Shown here in pieces: positions 58,548-64,000 of a stretch of DNA of 64,000 nucleotides. Numbering within the stretch: position 1 is the stretch's first letter; each line of letters opens with the position of its first letter. The DNA comes from Pseudomonas viridiflava. GTDB lineage: Bacteria; Pseudomonadota; Gammaproteobacteria; Pseudomonadales; Pseudomonadaceae. The stretch is taken from NCBI RefSeq assembly GCF_900602065.1, contig NZ_UWFN01000091.1, forward strand, positions 124,001-188,000, in the 5' to 3' direction. Position numbers and translations under genes: made by a program. The notes beneath the pieces are model-generated. The model was not told the DNA's origin. It searched no databases and saw only the letters and a list, made by a program, of their open reading frames with translations.

Positions 58548-58579
58548 GGCGCATAACCCGCCGGGATTGCCTGGATCCT

Positions 58580-58668
58580 TGTGGGAGCGAGGCTTGCCCG
58601 CGATACAGGCGCTGCGGTGTATCAGATAGAACAAGTCGCCCATATCGCGGGCAAGCCTCGCTCCCACA
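58580..58668. repeat. REP pair, GCTTGC class
   Basis: Inverted arms TGTGGGAGCGAGGCTTGCCC and GGGCAAGCCTCGCTCCCACA flank about 40 bases. It directly abuts the next REP pair of another class. Confidence 0.9.
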
Positions 58669-58670
58669 GA

Positions 58671-58770
58671 GACCGGCTTTAGCCGGGAGGGGGTAGGTAC
58701 AGTCACTCTATGTGTGTCGTCCGATAGGTCTGTTTCCGCCAGAATATTGCCCTCCCGGCTAAAGCCGGTC
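58671..58770. repeat. REP pair, CTTTAGCCGGGAAGG class
   Basis: Inverted arms GACCGGCTTTAGCCGGGAGG and CCTCCCGGCTAAAGCCGGTC are separated by about 60 bases. It starts two bases after the preceding pair. Together they account for most of the gene-free stretch 58548-58873. Confidence 0.85.
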
Positions 58771-58873
58771 ATACGACAAGTCCGCAAGCTTGATCTTGCA
58801 TACATCGCCACTAGTGCCTTCCCTTCACGATGCAGGCAAGATGGGCCACTGCAAGATCAGAAGGATACCTATC

Positions 58874-60337
58874 GTGACTGAAACCTTTATCGTCGTCGAA
58901 ACGCCCGAACAAGCCGTGGATCGCCTTGCTGAACTTCATGAACGCGCGACCAGTGCGTTGAGTAAGGCTCTCAAACAGTATCTGAAAGACCGGATCGAGC
59001 CTGATGCCGATCAGCGTGCGCTGTTCCGCTATCCAGAATTACGCCTGACTTATCACTGCCAGGGCGAAGTGCCGCTGACCACCCGCGCTTACGCCAAGGT
59101 GCAGTTGCCCGGCAACTACAGCGTGACCGTGACCCACCCGGCCGCCTTCCGCAAATACCTGCTCGAACAACTCGGGCCGTTGATGAATGACTTCACGATT
59201 ACCGTGGAAGTTGGCGTCAGTGAGCAAAACATTCCATATCCCTATGTGGTTGAGCAGGGCGACGAACTGGCCGGTTCTGGCGTAACGGCTGCAGCGCTGG
59301 CGCGGGTTTTCCCCAGCACTGACTTGTCCGCTGCCACTGACGGTATTGCGGACGGCCTGTACGACTGGGCCAACACTGATCCACTGCCGCTGGCCTTGTT
59401 CGATGCGGCCCGGGTGGATTTTTCGTTGCGTCGTCTGGTGCATTACACCGGTAGCGACTGGCGCCATGTTCAGCCCTGGATCCTGCTGACCAACTATCAC
59501 CGCTACGTTGACCAGTTCATCGTTCACGGTCTGGAAAAGCTGCGCGAAGACCCGCGCTTTGTGCGCATGGTGTTGCCAGGTAACGTCATCGTCGAAAAGA
59601 GCATGGATCACGGTGAAGCGCAGGCCATTGTCGCCAGCGTGGTCTGGCATCGTTATCAGATGCCGGCTTATCACTTGATCGCCGAAGACGGTCATGGTGT
59701 GACGCTGGTCAACATCGGTGTGGGCCCGTCCAACGCCAAGAACATCACCGATCACCTTGCGGTATTGCGTCCGCATTGCTGGTTGATGATTGGTCACTGC
59801 GGCGGCCTTCGCCAGTCCCAGACCATCGGCGATTACGTGCTGGCTCACGCTTACATGCGTCGCGACGGTATTCTCGATCGCGTCCTGCCACCTCATATTC
59901 CGATCCCGGCCCTGGCCGAAGTGCAGTTGGCTCTTCAGGAGTCTGCGGCGCAAATCACCGGCGAGCGTGGCGATGACCTGAAAAAACGCCTGCGCACCGG
60001 TACGGTTCTGACTTATGACGACCGTAACTGGGAATTGCGCTGGGCGCAGGAGCGGCCGCTGATCAACCTGTCCCGTGCGGTTGCCGTGGACATGGAAAGC
60101 GGCACCATCGCCGCTCAGGGTTATCGCTTGCGGGTTCCGTACGGCACGTTGCTCTGCGTCTCGGACAAACCGCTGCACAGTGAAATCAAACTGCCTGGCT
60201 CTGCCAACGCGTTCTACGAACGTGCGGTCAGCCAGCATTTGAAGATCGGAATCGCCGCGCTGGACCTGATGCGTACTCAGCTCAACTCGCTGCACTCACG
60301 CAAATTGCGCAGTTTTGATGAGCCGCCGTTCCGTTGA
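58874..60337 (+). CDS. amn: AMP nucleosidase
   Basis: Hydrolyses AMP to adenine and ribose 5-phosphate, controlling adenylate pools. The 487-residue product has an N-terminal Amn-specific domain (about 1-170) and a C-terminal nucleoside-phosphorylase-type domain: VNIGVGPSNAKNITDHLAVL, RPHCWLMIGHCGGLRQSQTI and VAVDMESGTIAAQGYRLRVP. AAGGA eight bases before the GTG at 58874 (VTETFIVVETPEQ) supports this start over one 28 codons upstream. Confidence 0.97.
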   Translation: MTETFIVVETPEQAVDRLAELHERATSALSKALKQYLKDRIEPDADQRALFRYPELRLTYHCQGEVPLTTRAYAKVQLPGNYSVTVTHPAAFRKYLLEQLGPLMNDFTITVEVGVSEQNIPYPYVVEQGDELAGSGVTAAALARVFPSTDLSAATDGIADGLYDWANTDPLPLALFDAARVDFSLRRLVHYTGSDWRHVQPWILLTNYHRYVDQFIVHGLEKLREDPRFVRMVLPGNVIVEKSMDHGEAQAIVASVVWHRYQMPAYHLIAEDGHGVTLVNIGVGPSNAKNITDHLAVLRPHCWLMIGHCGGLRQSQTIGDYVLAHAYMRRDGILDRVLPPHIPIPALAEVQLALQESAAQITGERGDDLKKRLRTGTVLTYDDRNWELRWAQERPLINLSRAVAVDMESGTIAAQGYRLRVPYGTLLCVSDKPLHSEIKLPGSANAFYERAVSQHLKIGIAALDLMRTQLNSLHSRKLRSFDEPPFR

Positions 60338-60354
60338 TTAATTAGGTGATGAAC

Positions 60355-60384
60355 GAAAGGGCCATTAAAGTGGCCCTTTCTGTT
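60355..60384 (+). terminator. Intrinsic terminator of amn
   Basis: GAAAGGGCCA-TTAAAG-TGGCCCTTTC is followed by TGTTTT, 18 bases after the stop. Confidence 0.88.
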
Positions 60385-60404
60385 TTCCGAATACCGAAAC
60401 TTTC

Positions 60405-61037
60405 ATGCCCCGTACCCAGCGTCCTCCTGCTCGTCGCCCATCACCTGCCAATGCCGGTGCAAACCGCCGTGTCGCCAAGGCGCCGCCTGCCGAGCCAAAA
60501 CTGATCCTGTTCAACAAGCCATTCGACGTTCTGACCCAGTTCAGTGATGGTGAAGGGCGAGCGACACTCAAGGATTTCATCGAGATCCCTGGCATCTATC
60601 CGGCTGGACGACTGGATCGGGACAGCGAAGGTTTGTTGCTGCTGACCAATGACGGCCAGCTTCAGGCACGTATCGCCGATCCGAAACACAAATTGCCCAA
60701 GACCTACTGGGTGCAGGTCGAAGGCGAGCCTAGTGCCGAACAGTTGCAGCAATTGCGTGACGGCGTACAGCTCAATGATGGCCCGACCTTGCCCGCTCAG
60801 GCACGGCAACTGGATGAACCACAACTCTGGCCGCGCGACCCACCGGTGCGCTTTCGTAAAAGTGTGCCGACCAGTTGGCTGGAGTTGATCATCAAGGAAG
60901 GCCGCAACCGACAGGTTCGGCGCATGACCGCTGCGGTAGGTCTGCCGACGTTAAGGCTGGTCCGGGTGAGGATTGGCGACTGGACAATCGAAGGCCTGGA
61001 TCAGGGGCAATGGCGGGAAGTGCCTGCGAAATTGTGA
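60405..61037 (+). CDS. rluE: 23S rRNA pseudouridine synthase (RluE type)
   Basis: RsuA/RluB/E/F-family enzyme, probably modifying U2457 of 23S rRNA. The 210 residues start with a basic, proline-rich leader, then [16 protein letters not shown], the catalytic aspartate in [40 protein letters not shown] and [20 protein letters not shown]. It has no S4 domain, as expected for RluE. RluF-like specificity is less likely. Confidence 0.92.
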   Translation: MPRTQRPPARRPSPANAGANRRVAKAPPAEPKLILFNKPFDVLTQFSDGEGRATLKDFIEIPGIYPAGRLDRDSEGLLLLTNDGQLQARIADPKHKLPKTYWVQVEGEPSAEQLQQLRDGVQLNDGPTLPAQARQLDEPQLWPRDPPVRFRKSVPTSWLELIIKEGRNRQVRRMTAAVGLPTLRLVRVRIGDWTIEGLDQGQWREVPAKL

Positions 61038-61051
61038 GCGGGTCTAGACCT

Positions 61052-61139
61052 TGTGGGAGCAGAGCTTGCTCGCGATGCAGGCAACGCGGTCTATAGTGAA
61101 TCGCGTGCAGCCCTATCGCGAGCAAGCTCTGCTCCCACA
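61052..61139. repeat. REP pair, GCTTGC class
   Basis: Inverted arms TGTGGGAGCAGAGCTTGCTC and GAGCAAGCTCTGCTCCCACA lie between convergent rluE and DUF2788 genes. Confidence 0.9.
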
Positions 61140-61149
61140 TGAAATTGCT

Positions 61150-61350
61150 TTAGCTCTCAAGATAAGCAATCACAACGGTCTTGATCACGAATGCCATGAT
61201 TCCCAGGCCCAGCACGAAGAACAGAATAAGGGTGCCAAACCGTCCGGCTTTGGATTTTTTCGCCAGGTCCCAGACGATGAAACCCATGAAGCCGACCAGC
61301 AGGGTGATGAGGATCGTCATCATCCATTGTTCGAAAACTTCAGGCTCCAT
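61150..61350 (-). CDS. DUF2788-family small membrane protein
   Basis: A 66-residue protein with two membrane helices (MMTILITLLVGFMGFIVWDL and FGTLILFFVLGLGIMAFVIK) separated by the positively charged AKKSKAGR loop. Small two-helix proteins of this kind are conserved in pseudomonads; the function is unknown. It is 17 bases downstream of the Lrp-family gene. Confidence 0.82.
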   Translation of the reverse strand: MEPEVFEQWMMTILITLLVGFMGFIVWDLAKKSKAGRFGTLILFFVLGLGIMAFVIKTVVIAYLES

Positions 61351-61367
61351 GACTTATCTCCAGACCA

Positions 61368-61847
61368 TCAGTTGCGCAGGTGTACCAGGGGCAGTTCGGT
61401 GCTGGCCAGAACCTGATTGAGCACAAAGCTCGACTTCACGCTGGTCACACCGTCGATGCGGGTAAGGTGCCCTAATAGCAATTTCTGGTAGTGATCCATG
61501 TCAGCCACCACCACTTTCAACTGATAGTCTGCATCCATACCGGTCACCAGGCTGCATTCGAGCACTTGTGGCAGGTTGCGAATTTGCGCCTCGAAGTTCT
61601 CGAAGCGGTCTGGCGTATGTCGATCCATGCCAATCAGCACATAGGCCGTCAGGTTCAGGCCGAGTTTCTTTCGGTCCAGCAGTGCAACCTGCCTGACGAT
61701 ATAACCGTCGTCTTCCAGTTGTTTGACGCGTCGTGAGCAGGGCGAAGGGGACAGACCGATGCGTTCAGCCAGTTCCTGATTGGAGATGCGCGCGTCGCGC
61801 TGCAATTCCGCCAAAATACTCAGGTCATATCTGTCGAGTTTGCTCAC
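61368..61847 (-). CDS. Lrp/AsnC-family transcriptional regulator
   Basis: A 159-residue regulator with an N-terminal winged helix-turn-helix (LSILAELQRDARISNQELAE, RIGLSPSPCSRRVKQLEDDG) and a C-terminal ligand-binding RAM/ACT domain (VLECSLVTGMDADYQLKVVV, IDGVTSVKSSFVLNQVLAST). It probably senses an amino acid; the target is unknown. AGGAAG nine bases upstream of the GTG at 61847 favours this start over a GTG at 61856. Confidence 0.95.
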   Translation of the reverse strand: MSKLDRYDLSILAELQRDARISNQELAERIGLSPSPCSRRVKQLEDDGYIVRQVALLDRKKLGLNLTAYVLIGMDRHTPDRFENFEAQIRNLPQVLECSLVTGMDADYQLKVVVADMDHYQKLLLGHLTRIDGVTSVKSSFVLNQVLASTELPLVHLRN

Positions 61848-61899
61848 GAGGTTCACCTTCCTAGGTTCGATTGCGCTGAATTATTCATCCGAAGCTAAA

Positions 61900-62163
61900 A
61901 ATTGCGCAAGTAATGTTTTATCCAGCAACATTAGCAATCCTGTGCTGATGCCTCAGGCCTATTCTTTTAAACAGAATCACTGCCCGGACATAGCGTCCAG
62001 CGCGGCTCGCCCAATCAGGCCAGCTGCGGCCTCCAGCCCCAAAGGGTTGGCACGGCCCCCGGGCTACATACTGTCCAGAAGACGGCATGAGGTGAGCCGA
62101 CGCCACAAGCGTTGAGCCAGGACGAAATTCCCGAAGGGGGGCCGCAAGGTCCCCCTTTTCTTT
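61900..62163 (+). ncRNA. Candidate small RNA ending at an orphan terminator
   Basis: A strong plus-strand terminator at 62134-62163 follows about 270 bases with no plausible coding sequence on that strand, the nearest upstream plus gene being rluE at 61037. The segment is GC-rich and rich in small inverted repeats (GGCCAGCTGCGGCC). The 5' end is unknown and 61900 is a placeholder downstream of the Lrp-family start. I do not recognise the RNA. A leader or antisense transcript is possible. Confidence 0.4.
62134..62163 (+). terminator. Orphan intrinsic terminator
   Basis: AAGGGGGGCC-GCAA-GGTCCCCCTT is followed by TTCTTT: a near-perfect stem with a GNRA loop, typical of Pseudomonas terminators, but with no annotated plus-strand gene upstream of it. 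Confidence 0.85.
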
Positions 62164-62297
62164 GTGCACCGTTTTAACGGTCATCTCCTTTGTGCTCAGA
62201 GGTGTTCGCCGCTAGTAGCGTCCTGATAGCATGCGGCGAACGGCGCATCAATAATGCAGTCTTAACCACATACATCCGGCGCCCCTGTGAGGAAAGC

Positions 62298-63458
62298 ATG
62301 AAATCGCGTATCTGGCATTTGGCAGGCTTGAGCCTGTTATGTGTAAGCATCAGTACCCAGGCTTTGGCCGGGGATGACGCACCACGTGATCAGATCCGTG
62401 GCAGCTCGGGTGGGCAGCAGCGCGAGCAACCCAATGCTTCGCAACAACTGCAAAACCAGCAGCGCCAGAATCAGCAACAGATTCAGCAGCAGCGTGATCA
62501 ACAACGCGGCGTCGAGCGTCAGCAGGATCAGCAGATTCGTAATGCTGATCGCCAACAACAGCAGCAGATTCAACAACAGCAAAACCAGCAACGGCAGGTC
62601 GAGCGTCAACAGCAGCAACAGATTCGTGACGTTGACCGCCAGCAACAGCAGCAGATACAGCAACAACAAATTCAGCAGCGTCAGGCCGAACGGCAGCAAC
62701 AGCAGCAAATCCAGCAGCAACAGATTCAACAGCGGCAGATAGATCGTCAGCAACTGGATCAGCGCCAGAACAATCTGCCGATTCAGAGTGGCCCAGGTGA
62801 GGCGCGTCAGACTCAGCCGCCGCGCCAAGGCTACTATCAGGACAATGGTTATCGCGGCAGCCGGGGCGACAACCGCCCGAACGATCACTGGACCGGTCGC
62901 CCGGATGGTCACGGCAATGGCTGGGGCCCTGGCCCGCAATATCGTCCGGGGCATGTCATCGATCGAGTCCCGGGTAACTACTCGCGCGTTCCGTACCGTG
63001 GGCTGGATTACTTTTACTCAGATGGCTATTGGTATCGCCCACAAGGCCCACGCTACGTGATTGTCACGCCGCCATATGGGGTACGGGTGCGCAGCTTGCC
63101 TGCTTATTCTCAGGAAGTCTGGATGGGCAGCTCGCTGTACTTCGTGGCGGCAGGAACCTACTACACCTATCAGAACGACACGCAGGATTACGTGGTGGCC
63201 TATCCGCCGCAAAACGTCGAGCCTGTTTATACGCCACAAATGCCTGCATCCAGCCCGTATGACCCGATTGCGTACCCGAACAATGGCCAGAATGCTGAGC
63301 AGGTCGCGCAGGACAAGTACGATTGTTATCGCTGGTCGGTAGAGCAGAGCAGCTTCGACCCAAATGACCCGAATTCGCCCAATGCCCCGGCGATGATCCA
63401 GGTCTACCGTCGTTCCATGGTGGCTTGCCTGATGGGACGCGGCTATACCATCAACTGA
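62298..63458 (+). CDS. Secreted glutamine-rich protein with conserved C-terminal domain (DUF6515-like)
   Basis: A 386-residue exported protein. The signal peptide ends STQALAG. Residues about 38-160 are almost only Gln with spaced Arg, Ile and Glu/Asp in imperfect repeats (RQQQQQIQQQQIQQRQ type), likely helical or coiled-coil. A Gly/Pro/Arg-rich linker follows, then a C-terminal domain of about 150 residues (VPYRGLDYFYSDGYWYRPQG, YVIVTPPYGVRVRSLP, YTYQNDTQDYVVAYPPQNVE, YDCYRWSVEQSSFDP) of the DUF6515 kind, occurring in cell-envelope proteins of unknown role. GAGGAAAGC precedes the ATG at 62298. It is monocistronic. Confidence 0.85.
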   Translation: MKSRIWHLAGLSLLCVSISTQALAGDDAPRDQIRGSSGGQQREQPNASQQLQNQQRQNQQQIQQQRDQQRGVERQQDQQIRNADRQQQQQIQQQQNQQRQVERQQQQQIRDVDRQQQQQIQQQQIQQRQAERQQQQQIQQQQIQQRQIDRQQLDQRQNNLPIQSGPGEARQTQPPRQGYYQDNGYRGSRGDNRPNDHWTGRPDGHGNGWGPGPQYRPGHVIDRVPGNYSRVPYRGLDYFYSDGYWYRPQGPRYVIVTPPYGVRVRSLPAYSQEVWMGSSLYFVAAGTYYTYQNDTQDYVVAYPPQNVEPVYTPQMPASSPYDPIAYPNNGQNAEQVAQDKYDCYRWSVEQSSFDPNDPNSPNAPAMIQVYRRSMVACLMGRGYTIN

Positions 63459-63471
63459 CGCAGCAACTGAG

Positions 63472-64000
63472 TCAGACGGTTGCGGGTCGCACGACTTCCT
63501 GCGGGTCGGCGTGCACCAGCACTTCGGCCTTCGGGTATTCGCTGTTGATTGCGGCCTCAACCTGATCGCATAGGGCATGCGCGACCGACAAGGTCAGGCT
63601 GCCGGGCAACTCCAGGTGTAATTGCACGAACCAGTGGTTGCCGGAAATACGGGTGCGCAAGTCATGCGCACCGAGCACGCCGGGCACGCTGCACGCCAGT
63701 TCGAGCATGCGGGCGCTGACATCCACGGGCAATTCCTCGTCCATCAGCACCGAAATGGTTTCCCGAGCGATCTGGAACGCGCTCCACAGGATGTACAGGG
63801 AAATGCCCAGGCCGAACCAGGCGTCCAGCTGCTGCCAGCCAAACCACGCCAGAACCAGCGCCAGCAGGATGCCCATGTTCAGCAACATATCTGAGCGGTA
63901 GTGCAACGAGTCGGCGCGAATCGCGGCTGAGCCGGTTTCCTTGATCACCTTGTGCTGAAACGCCAGCAGGGCGAAGGTCAGCGCCAGAGAAAGCAGCATG
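63472..64000 (-). CDS. Cation diffusion facilitator transporter (partial, C-terminal part)
   Basis: About 176 codons of a CDF-family efflux protein; the N-terminus lies beyond the right edge. Seen are the helices from LLSLALTFALLAFQHKVIKE, the metal site DSLHYRSDMLLNMGILLALV (H-x3-D type), and the cytoplasmic dimerisation domain (ISVLMDEELPVDVSARMLEL, HDLRTRISGNHWFVQLHLEL). It resembles FieF/YiiP, which export Fe(II) or Zn(II). Confidence 0.93.
   Translation of the reverse strand, partial: MLLSLALTFALLAFQHKVIKETGSAAIRADSLHYRSDMLLNMGILLALVLAWFGWQQLDAWFGLGISLYILWSAFQIARETISVLMDEELPVDVSARMLELACSVPGVLGAHDLRTRISGNHWFVQLHLELPGSLTLSVAHALCDQVEAAINSEYPKAEVLVHADPQEVVRPATV

Noticed and set aside
62337..62954. 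Leucine-rich minus-strand open frame opposite the glutamine repeats
   Set aside because: Poly-leucine is the mirror of CAG/CAA repeats; the plus frame has a signal peptide and a conserved domain.

Overview
The window is chromosomal DNA from a Pseudomonas, most likely of the fluorescens/syringae lineage. The evidence is conserved Pseudomonas gene order (ppa-mtfA-dedA; mpl-ubiX; proA-nadD-rsfS-rlmH-mrdA-rodA-mltB-rlpA-dac-ybeD-lipB-lipA; holA-lptE-leuS; lnt-corC-ybeY-ybeZ-miaB; hemL-thiE-thiD-ladS; amn-rluE), an RsmX-type small RNA, and about twenty REP-pair elements of the GTGGGAGC/TGTAGGAGC type found across these genomes. No rRNA, tRNA, CRISPR array, insertion sequence or complete prophage was seen.

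Region 1, about 1-7700, is accessory. It holds an iron-responsive cell-surface signalling set (TonB-dependent receptor cut by the left edge, ECF sigma factor, FecR-like anti-sigma factor) with two Fur-box-like sites, an unrecognised HTH protein, the fused stumps of an MFS exporter and its divergent HxlR regulator, a small hypothetical gene, an RsmX sRNA, a RelE-type toxin with an XRE antitoxin, and an orphan S24 (LexA/CI-type) repressor.

Region 2, about 8000-25000, is mostly conserved housekeeping and metabolism: pyrophosphatase, MtfA peptidase, two DedA-type membrane proteins (one fused to a PAP2 phosphatase), ethanolamine ammonia-lyase with an aldehyde dehydrogenase, Mpl peptidoglycan recycling ligase, UbiX, a MORN-repeat/C13-peptidase lipoprotein, an LrgA/LrgB pair and a 3-methyladenine glycosylase.

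Region 3, about 25200-36700, is a plus-strand run joining proline and NAD biosynthesis, ribosome factors (RsfS, RlmH), the rod-shape/elongation machinery (PBP2, RodA, MltB, RlpA, D,D-carboxypeptidase) and lipoate synthesis (YbeD, LipB, LipA). Many of these genes overlap by a few bases.

Region 4, about 36900-50800, is mainly minus strand: a second MltB-type transglycosylase, the short ribosome-rescue gene arfA with its internal stem-loop, holA, lptE, leuS, lnt, corC, ybeY, ybeZ and miaB, with small plus-strand genes between them.

Region 5, about 50800-64000, has haem and thiamine genes, a LadS-type sensor kinase without the receiver domain recalled for its P. aeruginosa counterpart, an AidB-type acyl-CoA dehydrogenase, AMP nucleosidase, RluE, an Lrp-family regulator, a glutamine-rich secreted protein and the end of a cation-efflux gene. 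LadS and RsmX both belong to the Gac/Rsm cascade, so the window carries an input and an output of that system about 50 kb apart.

The least explained features are an orphan intrinsic terminator near 62134 that implies an unannotated transcript, hairpins abutting or covering translation starts (near 5136 and 43981), a structured spacer at 33256-33359, a hairpin in front of the DNA glycosylase gene, and the double-stump deletion scar at 4785. Comparisons with P. aeruginosa gene order are from memory and were not searched.
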